Origin: Ascochyta rabiei
Lineage: Eukaryota; Ascomycota; Dothideomycetes; Pleosporales; Didymellaceae
Length of the DNA stretch: 64,000 nt
Direction of reading: 5' to 3'
NCBI RefSeq assembly: GCF_004011695.2
Contig: NC_082424.1
Coordinates: forward strand, 372,001 to 436,000
The notes beneath the pieces are model-generated. The model saw only the letters and a list, made by a program, of their open reading frames with translations, ran no database searches and had not been told where the DNA came from. Each line of letters starts with the position of its first letter. The first letter of the stretch is position 1. Made by a program: the position numbers and the translations under genes. This document shows positions 54,986 through 64,000 of the stretch, piece by piece.

Positions 54986-55685
54986 GGCGAGATGCAGCCG
55001 CTGAGTGCTGTGGGGATAAGGTGCGAGGTGCGGTGCGGTGCAGGGCAGGGCAGGGCAGGTCGAGGGCTGCGCGCAAATAATGCAATGATGCGCGGATCCA
55101 ACGGGCGGTTCGGTTGGTGTGTGCACTGTGCTCGCTGTCGCTCAAAGCGGGTCACGGCGATGCAACCCAGCTCGAACGCCTGGACCAATCTCGCAAGAGA
55201 CTCTCCGCAGCGCTGTTGAGACGCCGTGCCGCGTTCTGCCAGTTGCGCAGCATCCAAACGAGATTGCTGTGCTCCACGCCCGTCATCACAGCATCTGACA
55301 GCCTTCAGACATTTCGCGCCAAGCCCTTTCGCTGCCGCTGCAGGAGAAAGCGCTGATGGCGCCCCACCGTTCGCGAACGCTTTCACTAGCCGAACGGAAG
55401 CTTCGTCGACCAAGGACGTCATTTTGCATTGGCCGAGTCGATGCACGTGAGCGCTGCTTAATCAGAGCTTATGTCAGACGTGCATTGTCCTTGACTCCTT
55501 GTCCCTCGAGTGTTTGTCTGGGCAGGGAATCTGGGGTAAAGCCGACATCAAGCGCTCCCGCCGAGGAACATGAACCGAAACGTCCGCACCCACTCCTTCC
55601 GCCGCGCATGGGGTGAATGAATATCTCTGCGCCCTGATGCAGAGCACTGCTACAGCTGCACAGCCACCTGATCGCACACCGAGCC
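54986..55685. promoter_or_regulatory. Divergent promoter region
   Basis: About 700 bp between the CNNM-type gene (minus) and the BCKDH E1 beta gene (plus). Both promoters should be here. A short GGCAG repeat lies at 55041-55060. No specific binding site can be supported. Confidence 0.45.
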
Positions 55686-57008
55686 ATGCCCTCCAAGACA
55701 CCCTCAATACGCGCCTTGTCGCGCTATCTGCTCAGGCCTCAACCATCACTTCACCCCCGCTGCCATTTCAAGCCCCACACCAAACACTATTCTGCCGCCG
55801 CTGCGGGAGCACGACTGAACGTGCCGCTGGAGTACGACTCGACCCCTCTTCTCAATCACACCTCCAAATCAGCCCTCGCCAACCCCGAATTACCAGAACA
55901 CATACGCAAAGGCCAGACCAAGCGCATCAACCTCTACACCGCCGTCAATGAAGCTCTCCGCCATGCCTTGCAAACAGATGAGCGAGTGCTGGTCTTTGGC
56001 GAGGATATCCAGTTCGGAGGCGTCTTTCGCTGCACCATGAATCTTGCTGCCGACTTTGGCACAGACCGAGTGTTCAACACGCCACTCAGCGAGCAAGGAT
56101 TGGTCGGCTTTGCGATAGGAGCAGCCGCTGAGGGCATGAGGCCGGTTGCAGAGGTCCAATTTGCCGACTATGTCTTCCCGGCATTCGACCAGATCCACAA
56201 CGAAGCAGCCAAGTACAGATACCGATCTGGAAGCACCGGCGTGCACTGTGGTGGATTGACAATTCGCATGCCCAGCGGGAGTGTAGGCCACGGTGCACTG
56301 TACGTCTCCTCCCTACGCCCAGATATTCTCAACATCTATACTGACCCAAAATCAGATACCACACACAATCCCCAGAGGCTCTCTTCACACACACTCCCGG
56401 CCTCCGTGTCGTCGTCCCCCGCTCCCCCATCCAAGCAAAAGGTCTTCTCCTTTCCTCCATCCGTACCGCAGACCCCGTGATCTTCATGGAGCCCAAGATC
56501 CTCTACCGTGCCGCCGTCGAGCAAGTTCCTGTAGACGCATACCATCTACCCCTCGACAAAGCCGAAGTCCTGAAGACGGGCAAGGATGTAACCATCGTCT
56601 CCTACGGCACACCCCTCTACACGTGTTCAGCTGCGATAGCAGCCGCCGAGAAGGACTTTGGATGCAGCGTGGAATTAATCGATCTTCGCACAATCTACCC
56701 GTGGGACAGAGAGACCGTGCTCAACAGCGTGAGGAAGACTGGCAGAGCCATTGTAGTCCACGAGAGTATGATGAATGCTGGTGTTGGCGCAGAAGTCGCG
56801 GCGACAATTCAGGAGCAAGCGTTTTTGAGGTTAGAAGCGCCTGTCAAGAGAATTGCTGGATGGGCGACACATACAGGTCTCGTTTTTGAGAAGATCATCA
56901 TTCCGGATGTCACAAGTGAGTCAGGACCATCCTTTGCTGTTTCTGAGCGTGTGCTAATAGCTGTGCGTAGGAGTTTACGACGCGATCAAGAAAACGATAG
57001 ACTACTAG
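55686..57008 (+). CDS. Branched-chain 2-oxoacid dehydrogenase E1, beta subunit, mitochondrial
   Basis: Join 55686..56299, 56356..56915 and 56971..57008, 403 residues. The first 45 or so residues are basic and Ser-rich ([20 protein letters not shown]), a mitochondrial targeting signal. Transketolase-type marks follow: [37 protein letters not shown] (with the Glu of the thiamine-diphosphate site), [40 protein letters not shown] and [20 protein letters not shown]. The C-terminal half carries [40 protein letters not shown] and [20 protein letters not shown] come next. Together these fit the BCKDHB branch better than pyruvate dehydrogenase beta ([24 protein letters not shown]). It decarboxylates the oxoacids of Leu, Ile and Val in the mitochondrial matrix. 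Confidence 0.95.
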
Positions 57009-57533
57009 GCGTCCATAGAACCGACAGATCAAAAAACACATGCAATCCCCTGCTGCAACTGAAGCTAAGATTTTGTCAGTGATCACGTAAAGTCTTCAAA
57101 CAATCTTGAATGTGATTAATTGATTGATCGATTGATCGATTGATTTTATTTAACGTCCTGCGGAGGCAGATCCTAGGTTCTGCCCCCTGACCTCCCATGG
57201 GGTACTATGGACGCGCTATGCTATGGGCTTAGGGGTGCAAATCTTGAACGTGTCAACGTTCCAAAAGGACAACTTCACAACCAGCGTCATATCCCCATGA
57301 ACACAACACAACACGTTGACAGAAGAACTCTGGCACGCCTGCGATGTACACCTGAAACGTAAAAGCAACCCTGACGTTCGATCTGCTACGCGGAAGCCGC
57401 GACTATGCTAGTTTCATGACGTCACATATCGTCAAACTCCAACGCCGGAGAGCTACATGCAGACCTTTTATAGATAAACGAATAATTGTGTCCAGCCACA
57501 AGAAACGGCGGACCCTCTCATGCTGACATCAAG
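57009..57533. other. Intergenic with GATT repeat and a small hairpin
   Basis: About 525 bp. A GATT/GATC repeat lies at 57116-57146, followed by a short perfect hairpin GGCAGA-tcctaggt-TCTGCC near 57167-57186. No gene is seen. The hairpin may only be part of the 3' region of the preceding gene. Confidence 0.5.
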
Positions 57534-58632
57534 ATGTCGATCTTTGCGCACAACTCATTGATACGATACACCACACCACCGAATAACTACATTGGCTCAG
57601 CGCTCTTTCTGTCCTACATCATCGCTGCTCTATGCCTCACGTCAACCATTGGCTACTCCCTCTACACACAATATACGAATGTCTTCCACTCGCACCCTTC
57701 CTCACCCCCCAGCAAATTCAGACAAAACGGCGCTGGAAAGGTTGAAACACGCAGTGCGCGCGCTCGGCACATCAAAATCTACACCATTCTTGCACTTGTC
57801 AGCTTTGCCAGTATATCATGGCATATGCTCGGATTCCTCATAACCTCATTCTTAGACTGGAACAACAGCTCGACGCGCAGTATTGTTGCTGTGCTGGGTA
57901 ACAACGCGTTCGACAAGCTGAGGAGGTGGATGCTAGAGACAGGCCTATTCAACGACTTTGCTGTTCAACTAGTGGGCGATGGCGAGAGTGCAGTGTGGGC
58001 GCAACTGGCTATTCTAGCGACTTGGTTTTGGAATCTGTGGATGGCTGGTAAAGGTGTGCTGATGGATCTACATCCATATTCTGCATTAAACTGCTACTAA
58101 CGAGACCACAGGTCGCCAATACGGCTTCACAGCAAAGACAATGATCCCCTTCATAATTTTAGGCCAAAACCTACCTATTAGCCTCACAGCCGCGCTGTTC
58201 ATCATTCAGCTACACCTTGCAGCTCCAGATGTGACCGGAAACAACAAGGAGCGAACACAGACGCATGCTCAGCCCAAGCAAAGCCCAGTTGCTTCGCTTA
58301 TGCTTCCGACTATCATACTAAATGCTATACTTCTGGCACAGCCGAGCCTGCGAGAACACTCAGGCTTCAGCTACCTCGTGCTCGGCGAGCGTCTGCTTCT
58401 TCTCCTGCCGCACACAGGGTTGCTGAAACTGAACGACGCCGACATCAAGAAAAGTATTGCAATTTCCGGTGGCTTCGTCGTGGCAAACTGGGCAATGTTG
58501 AGGAAGGACACTTCTGTGCAAGATGTCTTGACCGCACTGGTGTACAAAAACCAAGCGGTCAAGACAATGGGGTGGGATGCTGCATTGGGTGTGGTAGTCT
58601 ATGGTGCCTTGAGCTGGGGCGGGGGAGTGTAG
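57534..58632 (+). CDS. Polytopic membrane protein, conserved fungal, function unknown
   Basis: Join 57534..58047 and 58112..58632, 344 residues. The 64-bp intron has donor GTAAAG and a perfect CTACTAAC branch site. About seven hydrophobic segments can be read, including ALFLSYIIAALCLTSTIGYS, ILALVSFASISWHMLGFLIT, WAQLAILATWFWNLWMAG, MIPFIILGQNLPISLTAALF and a last one containing LGVVVYGALSW. The motif SFASISWHMLGFLI and the loop WMLETGLFNDFAVQLV look conserved. I do not know its role. No signal peptide or enzyme motif is seen. Confidence 0.85.
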
Positions 58633-59270
58633 ACCGAGAAAGAAGGGTATGAAGAATGCAAAAGGACGAGAGGAAGTGCGTCCAGACGTATACATTGCTG
58701 ATCCAGTCCGGAAAATCTATCATGATAATCCAAAGCCTCGTATCAAGATGAGAAGGCTCCACCGCTCCTACGTACCCTCACATCAAGTATGTTCGTAGAG
58801 ACTACAAGGTTATATATGTGAGCGTGCTTTCATACAGGACCTGGGATAGGAAGGAGGTTTATGCGTCTGGGATTAATTTCGAAAATTATTTAGCGCCCAA
58901 TTTGTTAATAGACTTTGCTGGGAAAGAATGTATTCCTCTTGCCTTCAGCCGTTGTATCTTAACTATCAACTATCACTAGACTCGCACAACCCTGATTCAG
59001 ACGAACACCACGCGCGTGTACCCCAGATCTCGGCTCAATCCGATCAAGATGCACGGGAGATCGGTCCACGCCAACCCGATGCAGTCTAAGGAAAGGTACA
59101 CACGTCATGGATGTAACAACGTCACAAGCTGTGCTAAAGACGCGGCGTACATTTCTGGAAAACAGCTTGAAGCTTTAGACATCTACAGCTCATCGAAATT
59201 ACTTGAGTAGCAAACATTCCCGCAGCTGTCATACATTTCAAACTTCTCGTTGATCATCCACGTCACACAA
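58633..59270. other. Intergenic, no gene seen
   Basis: About 640 bp between two plus-strand genes. It is rather AT-rich near 58870-58930. The right end should be the promoter and leader of the Ohr gene. Confidence 0.5.
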
Positions 59271-59906
59271 ATGGCTTCACGAACCTTCACACCCATGATG
59301 CGCGGCGCTATGCGCATCTGCCCCAGGACTGTATCCTCGGTTCCTCGCCGCTTCTTGAACACCGAGACGGCGTCCAGTCTCTATACCACGCATGCGAAAG
59401 TCGTAGGAGCGCGCGTTGGGTATGTTCTAAATTCTTATTACCAGCTGGATTGTAGGATTGACCAAGAACAGTCACGTTGAAGGCGAGAACCTCAAGGTCG
59501 ATCTGACCATGGCCAAGGCACTTGGCGGCAAAGGTGATGCGGGCAAGACCAACCCCGAGGAGCTTTTCGCTGCTGGTTACGGTAGGCGCTCTGATGTTAT
59601 CCTATCACCTGAAGACTCTAACACATTTTAGGTGCTTGTTTCCAGTCCGCTATGAACGCTGTAGCACCCAGCTTAAACATCAAGATGCCCACCACGCCAG
59701 AGGACTCCATTGTCGAGACAAAAGTACATCTGGTCGGCGACATGAAGGCCCTCGACATGGGCCTTCGCGTGGAGATGAACGTCAGGGTCAAGGGTCTGTC
59801 GAAGGAGGATCTCGAGAAGGTCGTTTACAAGGCGAGGCAGGTGTGTCCTTACTCAAGGGCTACAAAGGACAATGTATACACGACGGTAACTTGCGAGACA
59901 ATGTAA
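59271..59906 (+). CDS. Organic hydroperoxide resistance protein (Ohr/OsmC family)
   Basis: Join 59271..59419, 59472..59581 and 59632..59906, 177 residues. The first 35 or so residues are basic with RRFL (MASRTFTPMMRGAMRICPRT), a probable mitochondrial targeting signal absent from bacterial Ohr. The Ohr core follows: SLYTTHAKVVGARVGHVEG, NPEELFAAGYGACFQSAMNA and VCPYSRATKDNV. The two catalytic cysteines are present at about residues 89 (GACFQ) and 158 (VCPYS), so it should be an active thiol peroxidase that reduces organic and fatty-acid hydroperoxides. The C-terminus is short (TTVTCETM). Both introns are about 50 bp, and all joins keep the frame. Confidence 0.93.
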
Positions 59907-60106
59907 GAGGCTGGATGATTGCGGATTGTTCAACGCATTGAGGGTTGAACAGCTCGGCGCTTCAAAGCATGTGGTAAGCCTGTCGACAACCCAACAAGAA
60001 AATCAATTCTGAACCCCACCAGACGAAACTATTCGTATAATCATGATGTTCTTATCCGAGTTTTCTAAAACTGCAACAACCGCTAAAGAGACATCCTTTT
60101 GTGAAG

Positions 60107-61189
60107 ATGTATGTTTCATCCAAGTCACGCAGCAAACACCTCCGCTTTCAAGGCAAACAACCAGGGTTATTTAATCAAGCATTCCCCACAGCTCCCACCT
60201 TCCGCCAGTCCCAAATTCCAACTTACCACCACTCGCCTTTCCCAATGAACAACAATTTCGTCAACGTACCTTCAATCAAGACACTCTGGTCCATGGCCAG
60301 CGTCTTATTCTTCAGCTTCGCAGTGCATTTATTCAGCGGCCTGGGCGACTACCTCTACTTTGCCATCAAATACCATTTCAACCAAGCGGCATCGCAGTAC
60401 AGAACTCTGGGTCCGGAGGTGCGGGCTACTGCTGTGTTCGTTGCTGCTGTTTTCACGTACAGCAGTTTGACGCTGCTGTGTCGCTGTCTTCGTCAAGCTT
60501 TTTACGCAAAACTTGCGCGGCTGGTAAATGGCAGGTTTGCCATAATAGAGGAGCGTGTGAAGTTGTTCGTTACGAAGGACGACGATGAAGCGAGGTACAC
60601 TTCGCAGCAACAGCGCATCACTGAGCTTTCCCGGCGGTTAGAGGAATTCACAGCGAAGGAAGAGGTGAGGGAAGCACTTGTCACAAACGAGGGGCATACC
60701 ACTTCAACACCTCAACAACACAAAGATACGTGGTTGGAGTTACTGAAGCATACTACAGACAGCACCCACACTGCCACGGAAAACCAACCACCACCCACTC
60801 CCCACACCACCAACGACCTCTCCCAGGTCCTCGCGCTAACCCTCAACGACATGATCAAACAACACAGCAAAGACCAGAAACCCCTCTACCAAACCCTCTC
60901 AGCCCTCAACATCACCATCCAAAACCTCCAAGACCACCAGTCCGAAGCCACCCAATCCATAACCCAAACCCTACAAACCCAGCAACAAGAATCCCTCGCC
61001 CTCCACAAAACTATCTCTCGTTGCGTCCGCGCACACACAGGCCCCAGCCCGCTCGCCGACGAACTGCCAAGGAAGCGGTGCGCTGTTCGAGAAGAGCACG
61101 ATCTGGCTGGGCAAAAGGACGTGCTGCTGGAGCACACGCGAGAGAGTTTCGAAGGGCTGGTGTGGATGAGTGGTTCGGGGGAGTATTGA
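60107..61189 (+). CDS. Membrane-anchored coiled-coil protein, function unknown
   Basis: A single exon gives 360 residues from the ATG at 60107; a later in-frame ATG at 60245 (MNNNFVNVPSIKTLWSMASV) would give 314. Two hydrophobic helices lie near residues 65-85 (ASVLFFSFAVHLFSGLGDYL) and 105-130 (ATAVFVAAVFTYSSLTLLCR). A charged coiled-coil region follows (RITELSRRLEEFTAKEEV), then a Gln/Thr-rich segment with heptad character (LNITIQNLQDHQSEATQSIT). The arrangement suggests an organelle-membrane protein with a helical soluble domain. I recognise no family. Codon use in the last part is C-rich, unlike the first part. Confidence 0.65.
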   Translation: MYVSSKSRSKHLRFQGKQPGLFNQAFPTAPTFRQSQIPTYHHSPFPMNNNFVNVPSIKTLWSMASVLFFSFAVHLFSGLGDYLYFAIKYHFNQAASQYRTLGPEVRATAVFVAAVFTYSSLTLLCRCLRQAFYAKLARLVNGRFAIIEERVKLFVTKDDDEARYTSQQQRITELSRRLEEFTAKEEVREALVTNEGHTTSTPQQHKDTWLELLKHTTDSTHTATENQPPPTPHTTNDLSQVLALTLNDMIKQHSKDQKPLYQTLSALNITIQNLQDHQSEATQSITQTLQTQQQESLALHKTISRCVRAHTGPSPLADELPRKRCAVREEHDLAGQKDVLLEHTRESFEGLVWMSGSGEY

Positions 61190-61356
61190 TTGAGACAAAG
61201 GTCACTTGGGTTGCGTAGGAGTGAGAAACCGGGTTAGGAAGAAGAGTGCTACGTAGCAAAGCTGTACATTCTAGAAAGGGACGACGAGGCAAATTTGATC
61301 AACGGGGTGTCTAGCTATTCGTCTCCACTGCCGGCCCAGCAGGGCGCAGGCAAAGC

Positions 61357-62979
61357 CTAGAACCAGCCCATGCCCTCCTTCCTGCGCACCGCCACGTGCA
61401 TGAAGACGTACACGCACATGCCAAAGCCCAGCATTCCCGAAATGACACCGAACCCCATGAGGTACTTTGGCTTGTCCTCGGCAGGGAAAAGGTACGCTCC
61501 GTAGATCTGCGCAAGGTTGCCCATGGCGTTCACAAGCGCGAGCGCAATCGCCCTGACTTCCGGTTCCATATCTCCAAACGTCGAGGATGCGAAGGAGAGC
61601 GCTAGCGCGTTACTTGCCCACAGGCCGGCGGCCATGAGCACGAGGAGAGCGTAGCGCGCTGTGAAGTCGAAGATGGTGCAGACGCAGATGGCTGTCACGA
61701 GAGCAAAGGCTAGCCACGATGCGATCAGCAGACCGCGGTGATTCGATACTCGATCGGCGAAGAAGGTCGTGACGGCCGTGCAGATGAAGGCTACGGCGTA
61801 GATGGGAGCGGTCATGTACTGTGCTTGGATGCGATCGGTGTAGCCGAGACCCGAGACGAGGGTTGGGTAAAAGTAGCTGAGGGTGCTGGAGCCCACAATG
61901 ACCTGTCGTCCGTCAGTGAAAAGTCGGGGGTTGAGGGTCCTGCACAGAACTCACCATGTAGCCAAAGATGAATCCAATGGTCCTCCAGTCGCAGATGGCG
62001 AGTCTGAAAGACTTCCCCTTGCCCATGCGTTCCTCGCCCAATCCGCGGGACTTGACGCCACCCTCCCGCAGACGCGCAACTGCGATGGCACGCTCACGTT
62101 CGGTGAGGCGCGAGCTTGTAGCTGGGAAGTCGAGGAGGATGAAGGATGCGACACCAGCCCAGATGATGGTAGCAACGCCTTCGACGATGAAGAGCCTAGC
62201 CTTTGATCAGTTTCTGCGACGCAAAGTCTTGATGTGGATGAACTTACCATCGCCATCCGCGCAGACCTCCGGTGCCCTCCATACCACCGGTGATGGCGCC
62301 TGCCAACAAGCCGCCAAAGCATCCGGACAAGATTGCTGCACTCATGTAAATACCGAAGCGCTTCGACTGCTCGTCGCGCTTGTACCAGGACGAGATGATA
62401 AGCAGGATACCCGGAGCTGCATGTTTGTTAGCTGTTGTGCTCGTTGGAGAGACGGTAGACCAATCGTACAGAATCCAGCCTCGAACACACCCACAAAGAT
62501 GCGGAGCACTACGAGATGGTGGAAGTGGTTGATCGCGGCCATGACGCATGTCAATGCACCCCAGATGGCCATGATGGCTGGGAGATACAGGGACGGCTTC
62601 CATCGGACAAGGATCATGTTGGAACCGGGCTCAAACGCCACGTAGGTCACAAAGAAGACGACCAGTGCGATGGAGTATTCGTTCGAGGTCAGCTTGAGGT
62701 CGTCTGCCATTCCGGCAATCTTCGCGTTTCCAATGCTGGTGGTGCTGAGTCAGTATACGGCGATGGACCAGAGAGGGATGAGAATCACTTTGTGCGATCC
62801 ATGTAACTCAGGAGATACATGAGCCAGATGGTTGGCAGAAGATACAGGTCGATCTTTCTGACCAGCTTCTTCTCCTCCTCGGGCGTCCATGTCAGCTCCT
62901 CCGAGACCTCGAAGTGATCCTTTGAAGGATCCATCACTTTGAGGTCGGCGGCGTCGTATGACTTTGGTGTTTCCGACAT
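61357..62979 (-). CDS. MFS permease, anion:cation symporter (ACS/Dal5) family
   Basis: Minus-strand exons: 62979..62789, 62735..62470, 62416..62248, 62195..61955 and 61902..61357, 470 residues. All joins keep the frame. The N-terminus is hydrophilic, then LVRKIDLYLLPTIWLMYLLS and YMDRTNIGNAKIAGM (helix 1 and the family signature), VFFVTYVAFEPGSNMILVRW and LVVLRIFVGVFEAGFSPGIL. KRFGIYMSAAILSGCFGGLL comes next, and later LRGWRWLFIVEGVATIIWAG. The second half has NHRGLLIASWLAFALV and AIALALVNAMGNLAQIYGAY. This is the allantoate/nicotinate/vitamin permease group; the substrate is unknown. Its length is near the lower end for the family. It is divergent from the SDR gene starting at 63731. Confidence 0.93.
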
Positions 62980-63730
62980 GGTACGTTATCCAGTTATGTG
63001 GCGAACCGTTGGGATGAAGAGGTGGCAGGGAGAAAAAGAGGTCGTAGCAGTAGTCAAGAGATCTCTGGTATCTACAGTGCTACTGACAGATGCAGTCGAG
63101 ATGATCGTCCCGATGGAGAGGTTCCGCAAGATCTTTATAGGAAAGGAGCTGGGGACGCATTCAGCTCTCCTCGATGTTCTGAACAAGCTTAGACCACCCC
63201 GGATTCATGGTGTCTTGCTCGACCCCAGAACTTCCCCAGAGGCGGGGAGATGTTGACCGGCTCGCTGGGCAGGGGCCCAGAGTTTCGAACTAGCGAGCCT
63301 CGTCTATTGGCTGACGAGTCGCTTGGTTAGGGCGTAGTGGACGTCCACTTGCCTGGAGCATCTTTCCAGCAAAGCCACGTCTCGAGACGATGACTAGCGT
63401 GCCTCTGAGATGCGGAGAAGTGCTACGGATTAGAGGCGCTAGACCAGGACGATCCACCAGCTCGTTGCGAGGAGCCTCGACGCGCAGCTTGACACAGCGC
63501 CGTGCAGAAACCGGAGCATGTTGAGTTTTGTGACGGGTTGAATTCGGCAACATCTCTCCGTATTCGGTCGCCACAGAGCATGTGGAGTTGGAAGTTGACC
63601 GATACTTAAACGTTCCACTGCCTGGCAAGTACAATGTCGGACCACCAAACACCTTCAGCTTCCCTTCCTTTCGCTACACCTTCCGTTGTACTTTTCACTC
63701 GCCAGAGTTTCTCAATCACACACCCGCAAC
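62980..63730. promoter_or_regulatory. Divergent promoter region, MFS permease and SDR gene
   Basis: About 750 bp between two divergent genes, so it should hold both promoters. A shared upstream region could co-regulate a transporter and an oxidoreductase. I see no gene in it and no clear inverted repeat binding site. Confidence 0.4.
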
Positions 63731-64000
63731 ATGTCTCCTTCAGCCATCGCTCCTGAAGCCGCGCCTTTGTCTACCAATGGCCAGACTAACGGAAATGCGC
63801 CGGAGATTGTCGAGCAAACCGGCATTCCACCTTACCTGTCGACCATGCCAAGCGAGGAGTTTGACTGGAAAGTCTCGCTGAAGAACAAAGTCATTGCTGT
63901 CACTGGAGCGAATCGCGGTATTGGCCTTGGTCTTGCCACAGTCTTTCTGGCAAATGAGGCCGCCCATGTGTACTCGCTGGATCTGTTCGAACCCGGAGAG
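63731..64000 (+). CDS. Short-chain dehydrogenase/reductase, 5' part
   Basis: The gene starts at the ATG at 63731 (MSPSAIAPEAAPLSTNGQTN) and runs off the right edge after 90 codons. A polar N-terminal extension of about 50 residues precedes the Rossmann start: SLKNKVIAVTGANRGIGLGL, with the TGXXXGXG cofactor motif at about residues 59-66, then ANEAAHVYSLDLFEPGE. The acidic residue at the end of the second strand (SLDL) suggests NAD over NADP, although many fungal sorbose or xylulose reductases of this type use NADP. The active-site SYK part is outside the window, so the substrate cannot be judged. Confidence 0.88.
   Translation, partial: MSPSAIAPEAAPLSTNGQTNGNAPEIVEQTGIPPYLSTMPSEEFDWKVSLKNKVIAVTGANRGIGLGLATVFLANEAAHVYSLDLFEPGE

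Noticed and set aside
57112..57200. Possible structured RNA at the GATT repeat and hairpin
   Set aside because: The hairpin has only a six-base stem and no conserved context; I cannot distinguish it from chance.
63255..63300. Possible tRNA on the minus strand around AGTTCGAAAC
   Set aside because: It has a T-loop-like GTTCGAAA but the flanking bases do not pair as a T-stem, and no anticodon or acceptor arm can be placed.
1..64000. CRISPR arrays, bacterial operons or prophage
   Set aside because: All tandem repeats are direct microsatellites or minisatellites without unique spacers, and the genes are spliced fungal genes.

Overview
The window looks like nuclear DNA of a filamentous ascomycete (Pezizomycotina, probably Dothideomycetes; the class is an inference). 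Genes lie on both strands without operons. Introns are short (mostly 41-86 bp) with GTRNGT donors and CTRAY/CTAAY branch sites. There is a HET-domain gene, and transposons are decayed by C-to-T and G-to-A changes of the RIP type. All exon joins given here were worked out by hand from reading frame and splice signals; none was checked by alignment or RNA data.

Layout: 1-1227 is the end of a decayed Fot1/pogo transposon. 2.0-6.7 kb holds a HET-domain gene and an MFS sugar transporter. 7.8-8.3 kb hides a three-exon gene for mitochondrial ribosomal protein bL33m. 9.7-14.4 kb is a 1520-residue coiled-coil protein. 15.7-20.0 kb holds a small single-pass membrane protein, the SUMO ligase Nse2/Mms21 and a mitochondrial SLC25 carrier. 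22.0-24.5 kb holds a polytopic membrane protein and a 39-residue cysteine-rich peptide gene. 25.1-32.6 kb holds an LSB5-like VHS-GAT protein, two conserved fungal proteins of unknown function, and the F-actin capping protein alpha subunit. 34.1-38.1 kb is a multi-KH vigilin/Scp160 protein with a minisatellite just upstream.

38.1-43.0 kb is a repeat island. It has microsatellites and a tandem composite repeat into which a complete pogo element (1862 bp) and a complete Tc1/mariner element (1349 bp) inserted. Both have TA duplications and near-empty-site copies inside the same island. Part of the repeat resembles a mutated copy of the 3' end of the neighbouring HSE1 gene.

43.0-49.0 kb holds HSE1 (ESCRT-0) and a STE20-type PAK kinase, followed by about 3.6 kb of gene-free, minisatellite-rich DNA. 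52.6-64.0 kb holds a CNNM/Mam3-type DUF21-CBS protein, the BCKDH E1 beta subunit, a polytopic membrane protein, an Ohr/OsmC peroxidase, a membrane-anchored coiled-coil protein, an ACS-family MFS permease and the start of an SDR oxidoreductase.

Most genes are ordinary housekeeping genes. One loose theme is that LSB5, CAP1, HSE1 and STE20, all tied to cortical actin or endosomal sorting, lie within about 24 kb. I did not find a convincing new multi-gene system. The most unusual items are the nested transposon island, the HSE1-like repeat, the small cysteine-rich peptide and the cryptic bL33m gene.
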